DNA from: Hevea brasiliensis
Lineage: Eukaryota > Streptophyta > Magnoliopsida > Malpighiales > Euphorbiaceae
DNA: 64,000 nt
Assembly: GCF_030052815.1 (NCBI RefSeq)
Contig: NC_079505.1
Span: 27,544,843-27,608,842 of the forward strand
Reading direction: 5' to 3'
Shown piece after piece: positions 1 through 11,109 of this stretch. The notes under the pieces were generated by a model. That model was not told where the DNA came from. It did not search any database and saw nothing but the letters and a program-made list of their open reading frames with translations. Position numbers and translations under genes: made by a program. Every line of letters begins with the position of its first letter. Within the stretch, counting starts at the first letter, position 1.

Positions 1-475
1 TCTGTCTAAATTCTCTGAGAAAGTCATCCCATGTCAACACAGGGGGCTCAACCAAACTGTGAAGAATGGTTTTCCACCACTTATATGCATCTCCATGTGG
101 TAAAGAGACCGAGTATTCGAACTTCAAATCATCAGTGTAGTGCAGTTTCTTGAATACTCTCTCCATCCGCTCTAACCATTGCTCAGCTTCCAATGGGTCC
201 ACTGTACCCTCGAACTCTATTGCCCCATACTTCATTAACTTGTCATATTGTCTGGTTGGGGATGGTGGTTGCACTGGAGGTGCTTGCACAAGAGCTTAGA
301 CTGGTATATTGCCAGCCATTTGCTAAAATAGTGCAGCCATCTGTCGAGTGAACTGAGCAGGAAACTGCATGGGTGGAACGGGTGCAGCTGACCCACTAGC
401 ATTCTGAGGAGCTGGGGCCTCCCCCTATACCTTAGCCGCTACTGATTGCCCTACTGTGTGATCCCCCTCTTCCAT
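1..475 (-). pseudogene. gag: G2 gag, N-terminal part (Ty3/gypsy)
   Basis: Minus-strand 5' part of a gypsy capsid (gag) gene, cut by the left window edge. The start ATG is at 475-473 and opens with MEEGD, like the G3 gag start at 42581. The conserved core follows in order: EAEQWLERM, then KKLH, GDAYKWWKT and DDFLREFR, the usual retrotransposon gag domain. Three in-frame stops lie in the proline-rich N-terminal third (near 431, 323 and 296), all compatible with C-to-T or G-to-A changes, so it is a pseudogene. Protease and pol would lie left of the window. It is clearly homologous to the G3 gag (41483-42581), so G2 is an older relative of G3. Confidence 0.88.
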
Positions 476-645
476 ACTGAATCACAAAGAATTCTACTTC
501 CTGGACAACCAACATAAGGAGATTTTCCTTCATTAGTCCATATTTATGATGTAATGCACTATATGTATCAATTAATGACAATTGAGCAGTTGTACTTATC
601 AAAAATTTTCAAACATGCAATTTCAAAAATTGTATAAAAACCAAA

Positions 646-657
646 GCTCTAATACAA
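646..657 (-). other. G2 primer-binding site (degenerate)
   Basis: On the minus strand this is a decayed version of TGGTATCAGAGC, the complement of plant initiator tRNA-Met, 8 bases from the LTR edge at 666. Two mismatches are visible when compared with the G3 site at 42752-42763. Confidence 0.7.
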
Positions 658-665
658 CTGAAACA

Positions 666-1171
666 TGTCACACCTTATCCCTGGTAAGGCATGACATGTT
701 CCCATAGCATATCTAATGAATTATCGAACTCTATCTACCGATAACCCGTTAGTTATGTTACAAAGGATTTTAAAACAAATCATAGCTTTTTATCTTATCA
801 ATTCTTTTGCGGAAAAATGCATGAGAATAGTTAAAGTTCCATGTAAACATTCATTGGAAATAATGATAGACTAAATATTGCAAAAGTTACATTTTCATAA
901 GTCTTTCATAAGTCTCAAAATAAAATACAAATAGTTACAAACTCAAAATACTTTAGTAATATAGTACTTTTTAATACAAATTGCTCAATGTCCATACATC
1001 CATACATATAGGTACAAAATACATCTAAAGGAATCACAAGGGTATACCTAATATAAATACCCACAATCAATACCAAAATGCTGCTTCCAAGTCTCTCACT
1101 CGGCAGCCTTCTCCTTTCCCTTACTACTACAGCATAAAGAAGCTATCGGTGAGTATATCACTCAGTGGTGC
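666..1171 (-). mobile_element. G2 5' LTR, 3'-terminal part
   Basis: Minus-strand LTR end beginning TGTCACACC in plus orientation, homologous to the G3 LTRs at 36638 and 42772. It is interrupted at 1171 by G1, and the same LTR resumes at 14113. It ends in the stem-loop TGAGT/ACTCA (1150-1164) followed by CAGTGGTGC. No gene is visible here. Confidence 0.85.
1167..1171. repeat. G1 target-site duplication, left (GGTGC)
   Basis: Five bases GGTGC directly left of the TG that starts G1. The identical five bases follow G1 at 14113-14117, and removing G1 rejoins the G2 LTR as in the G3 LTR near 43410. Confidence 0.92.
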
Positions 1172-4132
1172 TGTAACACCCTCCCTTTAGCAACTCCATA
1201 CATTCTACTATTTTGGTGACCAATGTCGGTCCGGATAGCTAGAACATTCGGAAAAATATTTAAACTAAAGTGAGGAACCATAATTAACTCAAATATTAAT
1301 AAGAAAAAATTAGGAAAAATTTTAGAAATAAAATACAATCAAGTTAAATGAGCCGGTGCCCTAGCGATGGGTAACCCAATGGGAAGTTGCGGTTCTCACA
1401 ACTAGGAGCCCTAGACCCAAGGGAAAATTCATAAAATAATTTTTGGGACTCCAGAGAAGGGTCATTGAGGTTTTTATGGCATTAGAATGCCAAGAAAATG
1501 CTTAGAAAAATTTTTCAATCGGTACAAACAATTTTAGTCTATTAAACCAAACGGAGGGCATTTTGGTCATTTCACCTTCAGAGGTGATTTTTGGTTGACT
1601 TGTCCAGTTAAGTAAATAACTATCATGATACAAAGTGTGAATAAATATTGCTAAAAATTAAATTGCAAATGAGTAGAAAAGAAAAGAAATGAAATGAAAG
1701 TAAATAGGATTTATTGCATATGCATGATGCAATTAAGAAAGGCCCAACCAATCAAAATGCAACAAGCTTTATTAAATCAATTAAAAGATATAAAACTTAA
1801 GAAAAACAAATCAGATTTCTTCTCCTCCTTCAGTTGGCTGAACCACACTCTCACCTTCACCATTGTTGTCCCTTCAACCAAGCTTCCTTTCCCACTTTAA
1901 ACCCCCTCAAAACCCTAACTTGCCTTCATTACAAATTATCCCTACCACTAGAGCAAGCATTGAGTAGCAATTTGAAAGGAAGAAAGTGAAGTTTTTAAGT
2001 CTTAAAAAGTGACTAAGTGAAGGTTAGTTCCACTTTTGTTTAATTTTTCTCTTATATTCTTTGTTACAACATTAATCTAAACTATAAAATATGAAAATGG
2101 AACAAATTAAAATTGTGGAGTTAGGGTTTGGGAGAAACCTAGGGTTTGCTCATGTGTTAGTAAATGAAAGTTTGAGTGGTCAATTAGTGACCATTTTGGC
2201 TGTGTATGATGAAGAAATGAAGTGAGTTGTGGCTTGGTATTTGAATTTGGGTGAGCTGCCTTGGCTGCCCTGCAAGTTTGGATGTGAGTCCAGTAGGTTT
2301 GGGCAACCATAAATGGAGTTCTAGAGGTTCAATTGGTGCAAGGTCAATTGGACATGAAACTAGACATATAATGGCACAACTTTGGTATAGAAACCTTGCC
2401 TAGAAAACCAAACTAAGTTGACCTAAAAATTGCCCTAATCCGGGTGACTTGCATTCTGCCTGGGCAAAATGACCAAATGAACAGTTTCTATTCATTTGGT
2501 CATAACTCAGTGTAGAAAGGTCTAATTGAGCTGAAATTTTACCAGCAGAAAGCTGAGACATAGAACTACAACTTTCATGAAGAAACCTAACTAAAATTTT
2601 GACCATAACATATTCAAAAACTAACCTGTAATCACTGTACAAAACACTGTAGATTTGGTCAGTCCAGAAAATCTGGAAAGTTTGCTATCCGGCCAGTTAT
2701 GGTGTTTAGGCCATAACTTGAGTTACAAAACTCCAAATGGAGTGATTCAAAAAAAGAAATATAACTAGACACAATAAGGAATAACTTTCATGAAGACAAC
2801 TTTGCAAATTCCTACTGTAAAAATAACTAATGGAATAGTAAACATAAGGCTTGAAATCTGAAAATTTTCAATAACTAACACTAAGCTCAGAAATGGTATT
2901 GGCAACCAATACCAACAACTTTAGAATGACGAATGTGGTATGTTGGGAGTATTAGAACCAATGTACCTATTGTATATGCAAAAATCAACATTTTAGTTGA
3001 TTAATGAAATAAATAGTAACACCTAAACTTAAATTTCAAGAATTGTAAAGTTTGAAAGTGTAACATGCCTAGTACACCTAGCAAGATTGGTTTGGATAGG
3101 TTGGCATGCCAATAGGGTTCAGTTAGCAGTACTGCATATGGCATTATACCATTCTATTATTTTATGGCTTTTAGCCATTCTGACATTGTGTTAATACTTG
3201 GCCTTGTGCCTAATGTTATTACAGCTTATTAGCTGTTCTGTTGCACACCGGGAGATGCATATGTGACCGATGGTGTGACGGCCAGAGGTACTAGATACCC
3301 AATGTCAGTTTACCCATTTATCCAGTCCAGTCATCCTGTATAGGTTACTTGGGTAACCAAAAATGGAAGTGAATAAATTTAATAAAATTATGAATCTAAC
3401 AAGTATAAAATAAATAAGATTACCAATAATGATCGAAAAATTGTCTGCATAAGACATCAGGACATGCACTGCATATTTATTTTCTATTATTTCTTTTTAT
3501 TTTATTATTGGCACCACTAAGCATTATTGCTTAGAGCGTTGCTTTTTGCCACGCGTAGGTTCTGGAGAGACCGACCGAGAGCCTAGTAGACCATAGACTA
3601 CGTGAGATCTTCTGCGGCTCTGCATAGTATCCGTGTCACCTTCAGTGCATTGGTAAAACACTAAGTTTTAATTTGGTATTTTATAATTAACTTTTATTTT
3701 CTCATGTGTAATTAAGACTTATGTAATATATTTTAGTATTGATTTAAATTATGGAAATTGTGTTTATGAATGAACAAGTGAATATTTATTTATAACTTTT
3801 ATATGAATTTCATATGAAATGAATGAATGAGAAATGGGAGTATATTTGAGAAATATTGAGATTTTGTTGATGAAATGGAGTTTGGGATTAATTGAAAATT
3901 TTGGAAGTGTTTTTCATAGGTTCCGAAGAACTGTTTTATCCATTTTTAGCTGGCATTCTGCCGAATTTTCTATAAAATTTGCGAAACCTCAAATAAATTA
4001 TAATTTCAATAAATGACTTAAATGAATTATATTTCACAAATTGTACTTCATAACTAAGATAAAAATAAATTAAGGAAGAATAAAATGATTGAGATAAAAT
4101 AGGGTGTTCCAGTATACTGTGTGACATATCTT

Positions 4133-4137
4133 ACTCG
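4133..4137. repeat. S1 target-site duplication (ACTCG), left
   Basis: ACTCG precedes S1 and recurs at 6242-6246 directly after it. The uninterrupted 3' LTR of G1 has a single ACTCG at this place (near 14078). Confidence 0.92.
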
Positions 4138-6241
4138 TGTTAGTAGTATGCCCTAGAGCATATCATTTAGTATATATCTTGTACATATTTTTATTAATAA
4201 AAGGCATTTCCACTTTTCCATTTACATAATATATTAATGTGTAATAGAAAAGGTCCATTGATATTTTGTTACAAATTCTATTCTTAAGTTGTTAAGAATA
4301 TGAGTGACAGTATTTTTAGTACAAAGTATCATAAATAGGTTCACAATCGAGGATACTTCATAATAAGGACATGACTTATCCCGAAAGATTGTATTCATGT
4401 TTGTTCCCAAGTTATTTATATGAGATATAAATAAGATGGAATGGTGAGTCTCATGCCATATAACAAATATGATAGGCACTTATACATGTTAAGTAGGCCG
4501 AACCAGTGACACTTATGACAAGCACATGGAGTTTACTCTTGTCAGTGCATTATCATAAATCATATCAGTGCATATAATCTTTAGACCTGAGATAGCATAG
4601 TTATCTTGTATATAGGTAGTTTGAGTTTGATACTGCTTTCATACTTGTACTATGTATGGGTATATGGGCATGTGTTGGCTCCTACTAGTTATATATGGAG
4701 GTAGGTGTTAATCAAGATGAAATCTGTTCCTCTAAGTAAATAGAGATAAAATCCTATGTTTATTTAATTATTCTTGATGTTTCAAGTTCCTGGCCAAGAC
4801 AGATAGATTTAATCAGAAAAGAGTTTCTGATGAGAAAATCTTTTTAATCAAGAATTGGAATTAAGAACATAATATTCATAGCAAATGAAGTTTGACATAA
4901 ACCATGACTCCAGCTTGAGTTGGAATTTGTAACAGAGAGATTCTAGTGCATGGTAACATATGATTATAGGTTCATTTAAGGTAAACCTTATTACTAATTG
5001 GGTGGCCATGGCATACTATGCTAGGTGTTAACTATGTTCTATGAGGTGCATAAAATGATTTAGAGAAATCATTTATGGTAAGAAAGAGTTCTGATGGTAT
5101 TAGGAGTTGATATCATATCTCATTGCCAATTAGTGATGAGCCTAGTAAGTCACACACATGCACAAGTTATCACCTAATTAAATATGATTTAATTAATTAA
5201 TTAAAGAGTTTAATTGATTAATTAAATAGGTTTGGTTTGCAATTAGATTGCAAATCCCTAGCATGACTTGAAACCAAATCTAGATTATTGGATGTATAGT
5301 ATAAGTTAAATTTATATTTAAAGTGTTTAAATATGAATTTAATTAATGAGAAATTAATTAATAGAGATTAATTAATTAATTTATATTTGATATAAATTAA
5401 TTAGAAGAAGAGAAATAATTATTTTGGGTTAAGAACTCAAAATTAAGACAGAGGGGCATTTTGGTCATTTTACAGTGTGACATGTGGCACCATGAGATGG
5501 TGACAAATGGCATTACACATAAGCTTGCCAAATGTCTTTTAATCATGTAAGATGATTAAAATTAAGATTAAGTATAGGTTTGACACTTGGCACAATGTGA
5601 TTGGGTCACTTAAACCTAGAGCTAATCAAAGGGTGACATGTGGCAAGGGTTTAATGTGTTAACCTAGCTATGTAAGTGTTGTTATGAAGAGAAAATAAAA
5701 TAGCGAGCAGCTATTCTTCTTTGTGCCGCCACATTGAAGCCTCCCATTCTCTCTTCATCTTCTTCTCTCATCAATCCAAGATATTAGAAAACAATCTCTT
5801 GAATTAAGAACACCAGAAATTGTTTCTAGTGTCCTATTTACATATTTAATCTCTTAAAAGGCAGAACTTGATTTTCTAAATAATAAAAAAAGCTTTAGAA
5901 GCTGTTAAAGGGCTGTCATAGGTGTTCTTGGTGTGGACAAAATGGAGAGACAACATCTGGTGTCCTGAAGACGCATTTCAAAGGCGCAAATACACTGTAG
6001 TGCATCAAGAGGTTAGTGTGTTTGTTTTAGATTTAATCCAGGATTCTAAAATTAATCTGATTAATTTTAAAATCTTAAATGGCAAATACAGATCCAAAAA
6101 CATATTAAAAGTATTTTAATATGTTGTTTATCATTGAAATCAAATAGATAAAAATAAATCTTGCATGATGCATGTGACCCTAGGTGAAAATTTTTTAATT
6201 CAATGGTATAAACTTATGTTTTTCACGCTTCCGCTCCTTCA
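4138..6241 (+). mobile_element. S1: Ty1/copia solo LTR
   Basis: A 2104-bp LTR beginning TGTTAGTAG and ending CTCCTTCA, flanked by ACTCG duplications, with no internal region: the product expected from recombination between the two LTRs of one element. It is the same family as the LTRs of C1 (25911-26240 and 47415-49492) and as S2 (28924-31038). The short open frames inside are not supported as genes. Confidence 0.93.
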
Positions 6242-6282
6242 ACTCGGCTATACTGTAGATGGGTAAGGGGTGTCACATTTAG

Positions 6283-6294
6283 TGGTATCAGAGC
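6283..6294 (+). other. G1 primer-binding site
   Basis: TGGTATCAGAGC, the complement of the initiator tRNA-Met 3' end, 5 bases after the 5' LTR end. It primes minus-strand DNA synthesis in the family. Confidence 0.93.
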
Positions 6295-6404
6295 ATGGTT
6301 TAGGCATTTCTGGGTCTAGATTGAGTCCATACCATGCATTGCATTTGTAAGAGTCGAGGTGACACTAATGCAGATCTGTTTATCTTTGCTATTTTGAATA
6401 GGAT

Positions 6405-7641
6405 ATGGACCCCACATCTCATAAGGCAGTTGAGGAGGAAGTGGAGAGTCATGCTCCACCTATAGCAGCTGAGACTAGGGGTCGGGAAGAACCTACTCCA
6501 CCAGCTCCTGCAGAGCCTACTTAGCCTTCACAGGCCATGTTCCAGTAAATGGTCGAGTTCTTCTGACAAATGGCTAGGTAATGCCACCACCACCACCACC
6601 TCCACAACAGAAATCACATCTGGAAAGATTAAGAAAATTTGGAGTAGTGGATTTCTTTGGCAAGAGAGAAGATGATTCTGTTGCAGCCAAAAACTGATTG
6701 AACAGAACAGGCAGAGTTTTAAAATAACTCCACTACACTCCAGAGCAAAATCTAGAAGCTGCTGTATCTCTGTTGCAAGATGATGCCTACCAATGGTGAG
6801 ATATAGTGTCTAGTGAAGTACAGCCAGAATTAATAACTTAGGATTTCTTCCTCTTAGAATTCAAGAAGAAATATATGGGTAGTGTATACTTGGAAGAGAG
6901 AAGAAAAGAGTTCATTAATATAAGGCAGAGACAGCTGACAGTGGCAGGGTATGAAAAGGAATTTGTCAGACTGAATCACTACGGAAGGGAGGTAGTCCCT
7001 AATGAGGCTGAAAGGTGTAAGAGATTTGAAGAGGAATTAAATGATAATATAAAGATCATGATCACTGCCTTGGGAATCACAGAATTCACCAAGTTAGTGG
7101 AAGCTGCAATAAAAGTTGAAAATGTTAGAATAAGTGAGCAGACCAGAAGGGAGAGACAGCAGAAGAGGGGCCCAGGTCAGTCTAGTTCATCTCCTGCACC
7201 AGGAAAGATGTTTAAAGGCCCACCTGCATAGAGTTTAGGTCAACCACAAGGTCAGTGTCAATCTCAGGGGCCTAGGCCACCGTCACCCCTAGGAGAGGTC
7301 AGTCCACACCATCAGTGGGCCACTCTCCAAGGACGAGGTTCAGGGGACCAGCCCCAGCATCTTCTGCATGTGCACATTACCTAAAGTGGCATAAGGGGGA
7401 GTGTTGGAGAGTGATGGGTGCCTGCTTAAGGTGTGGGTCAACAAAGCATCAGTTGAGGAACTGTCCACGCAGAACTGCTACTGCTGCTGCAACACAAGTA
7501 GACAGACCTGCTCCTGCACCACAAAGGGGTAGGAAATCCAAAAAATCTGAGGCAGTGGGACCATCACAGAAGCCTACATCTGAGCCAGCAGAGAGGCCTA
7601 AAGGCAGAGCACCTGCCAGAGCCTATGCCATAAGAGCTTAG
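6405..7641 (+). pseudogene. gag: G1 gag (capsid/nucleocapsid)
   Basis: Structural protein of the retrotransposon particle. The start ATG is at 6405 (MDPTSHKAVEEE), about 110 bases after the primer site. The capsid core is readable at about 6600-7130 in a shifted frame (YEKEFVRLNHYG, EAERCKRFEEEL), and one CX2CX4HX4C zinc knuckle lies at 7423-7464 (CLRCGSTKHQLRNC) in a third frame. There are two frame changes (near 6580 and 7300) and several stops: TAG at 6522, others near 6546 and 6561, and stops where the capsid core normally has Trp or Gln. It is non-functional; the order gag then protease is normal. Confidence 0.9.
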
Positions 7642-8040
7642 GAGGAGCAAGATGCCCTGGATGTTATCAGGGGTACATTCTCCCTTTACAATACATCTGT
7701 GCATGCATTGGTGGATCCAAGATCCACTCATTCATACATCTCCATCAACCTACCCGTATAAAGGGGAATATTAGTAGGGGAGAGTGATGAAGACATCCTG
7801 GTCACTAATCCATTAGGCCACAATGTAGTGGTGAATAAGGTGTACAAAGGTTGCCCGTTAAGGATTCAGGGGTATGAATTCTTGGCAGACCTAATTGAGT
7901 TGCCTTTCCATGAGTTTCACATGATTTTGGGAATGGACTGGTTATCACGTCATCAGGCAATGGTTGATTGTAAACTAAAGAGGATTTCCTTGAAAACTTT
8001 TGAGGGTAATGAGATTACAGTTGTGAGGTAAAGGACAGAT
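7642..8040 (+). pseudogene. G1 aspartic protease
   Basis: Follows gag in the same frame as the zinc knuckle. The block around 7660-7740 reads GTFSLYNT, then VDPRSTHSYI. The family has Asp-Pro-Gly-Ser at the active site; the Asp is kept but Gly is Arg here. A second conserved block (7890-7960: FHMILGMDWLSRH) is intact. A stop at 7758-7760 and one at 8029-8031 break it. The role in the family is cleavage of the gag-pol polyprotein. Confidence 0.85.
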
Positions 8041-8868
8041 TTCTTGTCCAATGTTATCTCAATCACAGTTGCAAGAAAATTAATGAGAAAAGGCTGTGAA
8101 GCCTACCTAGCACATGTGGTGGACACTAGGCAGGCTAAGCCAAGTCTGTGTGACATACCCACAGTAAGAGACTTCCCAGTTGTGTTCCTTGAAGAATTAC
8201 CTGGTTTGCCACCAGAAAGGGAAGTTGAACTTGCTATTGAAATACTACCAGGTACAGCACCAATCTCTATTGCTCCTTATAGGATGGCACCCACACAATT
8301 GAAGGAACTGAAAATCTAGTTACAAGGGTTGCTGGATAAGGGTTTCATACGCCCTAGTGTGTCACCATAGAGAGCTCAAGTGCTGTTTGTGAAGAAGAAG
8401 GATGGGACTTTGAGGTTATGCATCGATTACCAGTAGTTGAATAAAGTGACAATAAAGAATAAATATCTGTTGCCTAGAATTGATGATCTATTTGATCAGT
8501 TGAAGGGAGCAGGAGTATTTTCCAAAATTGATCTTAGATCAGGGTATTATCAGTTGAGAGTGAAGGATGTAGATGTGCCAAAGACTTCATTCAGGACTCG
8601 GTATGGGCATTATGAGTTCCTTGTGATGCCCTTTGGCCTAACAAATGCACCAGCGGCATTCATGGACTTTATGAATCGTATCTTCCATCCATACCTAGAT
8701 CAGTTCGTAGTGGTTTTTATTGATGATATTTTGGTGTATTCCAAGAATAGGGAAGAACATGATGAACATTTGAGGGTTGTTCTGCAAACCCTGAGAGAAA
8801 AGAAGCTGTATGTTTAGTTGTCAAAGTGTGATTTCTAGTTAGATGAGATTGCATTCCTTAGATAGATA
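8041..8868 (+). pseudogene. G1 reverse transcriptase
   Basis: RNA-directed DNA polymerase of the element. The frame carries [35 protein letters not shown] and the catalytic FIDDILVYS with the metal-binding Asp pair at 8719-8727. Stops sit at 8317 (Gln in the family), 8368 (Trp), 8434 (Gln), 8815 and 8836 (Trp). Each except 8815 is explained by a single G-to-A or C-to-T change. The catalytic Asp residues survive, but no continuous protein is possible. Confidence 0.92.
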
Positions 8869-9540
8869 GTGTCAGCTGATGGGATTAAAGTGGATCCCAA
8901 GAAAATAGAAGCAGTGATGGAATGGAAGCCTCCCAGAAATACAACTGAGGTCAAAAGTTTCTTGGGGCTAGCTGGGTATTACAGAAGATTTGTAAAGGGA
9001 TTTTCTTTAATAGCTATTCCAATGACCAAGTTGTTACACAAGAATGCTAGATTTGACTGGAATGACAAGTGTCAGACCAGTTTTGAGAAATTGAAGGCTA
9101 TGTTGACAGAGGCGCTAGTGTTAACACAGCCAGTTTCAGGAAAGGATTTTGTGGTCTATAGTGATGCCTATCACAATGGGTTAGGGTGTGTATTGATGCA
9201 AGAGGGGAAGGTAGTCGCCTATGCTTCCAGGCAGCTAAGGCCACATGAATAGAATTACCCTACCCATGATCTAGAACTTGCAGCAATTATCTTCGCACTG
9301 AAGATATGGAGGCATTACTTGTATGGTGAAAAGTGCTACATTTACACAGACCACAAAAGTCTGAAATACTTGCCAACCCAGAAGGAGCTCAACCTCAGAC
9401 AGAGGCGATGGTTGAGTTCCTGAAGGACTATGATTGTGTGATTGATTACCAGCCAGGGAAGGCAAATGTAGTTGCTGATGCTTTGAGCAGAAAATCCATC
9501 ACCGCTCTGAGATCATTGAATGCCCACCTATCTTTGGCTT
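8869..9540 (+). pseudogene. G1 RNase H domain and linker
   Basis: Degrades the RNA of the RNA/DNA hybrid in the family. The connection domain ([22 protein letters not shown]) is followed by the RNase H start [15 protein letters not shown] at about 9151-9195 and by [10 protein letters not shown] near 9338-9370. A stop at 9250-9252 replaces a conserved Gln. A one-base deletion near 9413 moves the frame so that the end (KDYDCVIDYQPGKANVVADA) reads in the next frame. A further stop follows at 9541. Confidence 0.88.
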
Positions 9541-10261
9541 GAGATGGAGCTATTTTGGCTAAGTTGTAAGTGAGGCCAAACCTGCTACAGCAGATTTTAG
9601 ATGGGCGAAAGGTAGATGAGAAATAAATGACTACTGTGAGTAAAATCTCAGAGGGGAAAGCAACTGACTATGAGGTGAAAGCAGATGGGTGTCTATACTA
9701 TAAAGGAAGAGTATGTGTACCAGATGATAGGGAATTGAAAGTCAGTATCCTAAAAGAGGCACACACTAGTGTTTATGCTATGCACCCAGGAAGTACAAAA
9801 ATGTATTATGACTTGAAGCTTCATTATTGGTGGCTTAGTATGAAGAAGGACAAAGCTAACTATGTGACTAAATGCTTGACATGTCAGCAAGTCAAGGCAG
9901 AATATCAAGTTTCATCGGGTTTGCTATAGCCTATACGTATACCTAAATGGAAATGGGATCGGGTCACCATGGATTTTGTAAGTGGTCTACCTCTCACCCA
10001 GAAGAAACATGACATAGTATGGGTGATAGTAGATAGATTGACAAAGACAGCACACTTTCTGCCAATTAGGACTGACTACTCACTGGAGAAGTTAGCAGAA
10101 TTGTATATCAGTAAGATAGTTAGACTGCATGGAATCCCACTTTCCATCATATCTGATCGAGACCCAAGGTTTACATCGAGATTTTAGAAGAAGTTGCATG
10201 AATCCTTGGGTACACAACTCCACTTCAGCATAGCTATGGGCAATCAGAAAGAGTAATCCAG
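9541..10261 (+). pseudogene. G1 integrase, zinc-binding and catalytic parts (exon 1)
   Basis: Inserts the cDNA copy in the family. The His-His-Cys-Cys region is about 9760-9895 (MHPGSTKMYYD, CLTCQQVK). The catalytic core starts at [13 protein letters not shown] (9956-9992; first Asp) and has SDRDPRF (second Asp) near 10153. Stops at 9927 (Gln) and 10185 (Trp). About 16 bases are missing near 10237, removing the conserved stretch before the motif GQSERVIQ that holds the catalytic Glu, and shifting the frame. The segment ends CAG exactly at the intron-like insert that follows. Confidence 0.88.
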
Positions 10262-10336
10262 GTAAATAATTGAAACTAATTGAACTAATACAAATATTGA
10301 ACTGAAATGAAAATAATAACATGAAATATATGTCAG
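10262..10336 (+). other. Intron-like 75-bp insert in G1 integrase
   Basis: It starts GTAAATAATT after CAG and ends ATATATGTCAG before GTC. Removing it joins GQSERVIQ to VLEDML without loss, as in intronless relatives. It is strongly AT-rich, has in-frame stops, and a plausible branch-point TAATAAC at 10314-10320 (branch A at 10319, 17 bases from the 3' end). An insert of similar length lies at the same codon boundary in G4 (50803-50880). Splicing is inferred, not observed. Confidence 0.8.
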
Positions 10337-11049
10337 GTCCTTGAGGATATGCTGAGGAGTTGCGTCATTGAGTTTGAGAGAGGTTGAGATAGATACCTCC
10401 CACTGGCAAAATTTGCATACAACAATAGCTACCAAGCTAGCATCCAAGTGACCCCGTATGAAGCACTGTATGGGAGAAAATGTAAAACTCCAGTGTGCAG
10501 GACTGAATTGGATGAAGATAAACTGATAGGGCCAGACTTGGTGAAACAGACTGAGGAGAAGGTAAAACTAATCAAAGCCAATCTGAAGGTTGCCTCAGAC
10601 AGACAAAAATCCTATGCCGACCTTAAGAGAAAAGAAATAGAATACACAGTTGGTAACAAAGTGTTCCTCAAGGTGTCACTGTGGAAGAAGGTACTGAGGT
10701 TTGGAAGAAAAGGTAAGTTAAGCCCTAGGTTCATTGGCCCATATGAAGTCATTGAATGTGTGGGTCCAAAGGGCCTCTGAGCTAGCTTTACCACCAGAGC
10801 TGGACAAGATCCACAATGTGTTCCACGTATCTATGCTAAGAAGATACCGCTCAGATCCTTCACATGTCATCTCCATGGAAGAAATTGAAGTACAACCAAA
10901 TTTGACATATGAAGAAGAACCCATACCAATCCTGGCTCGAGAAGTGAAAGAGTTGAAGAATAAGCAGATTCCACTGGTGAAAGTGCTTTGGAGGCACCAC
11001 AACACCGAAGAGGCAACTTGGGAAAGTGAAGAGATGATGAGGCAATAGT
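10337..11049 (+). pseudogene. G1 integrase C-terminus and chromodomain (exon 2)
   Basis: Reads [35 protein letters not shown], then GPDLVKQTEEKVKLI. A stop at 10385 replaces a conserved Trp. A one-base insertion near 10770 shifts the frame before ELALPPELDKIHNVFHVSMLRRY. The chromodomain is about 10905-11040 (PILAREVKELKNK, VKVLWRHH, ATWESEEMM), with the aromatic Trp positions kept. In chromoviruses this domain steers integration to marked chromatin. The stop is the TAG at 11047-11049. Confidence 0.9.
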
Positions 11050-11096
11050 TCTCTCAACTGTTTGCATTAGGCAAATTTCGAGGACGAAATTAAATT

Positions 11097-11108
11097 AGAG
11101 GGGAAGAG
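11097..11108 (+). other. G1 polypurine tract
   Basis: AGAGGGGAAGAG directly before the 3' LTR; it primes plus-strand synthesis in the family. It is preceded by TTCGAGGACGAAAT, a characteristic end sequence of plant gypsy elements. Confidence 0.88.
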
Positions 11109-11109
11109 T

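Larger units (their letters stand above)
1172..6277 (+). repeat. G1 5' LTR (interrupted by S1)
   Basis: Starts TGTAACACC and ends GGTGTCACA. It is split at 4138-6241 by the copia solo LTR S1; without S1 and one duplication it is about 2997 bp, matching the 3' LTR. Inside are three degenerate repeat modules (about 2330-2395, 2503-2590, 2700-2800) and a stem-loop TAAGCA/TGCTTA at 3518-3533. The short open frames in it are not genes: the corresponding frames in the 3' LTR are broken or altered. Confidence 0.92.
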
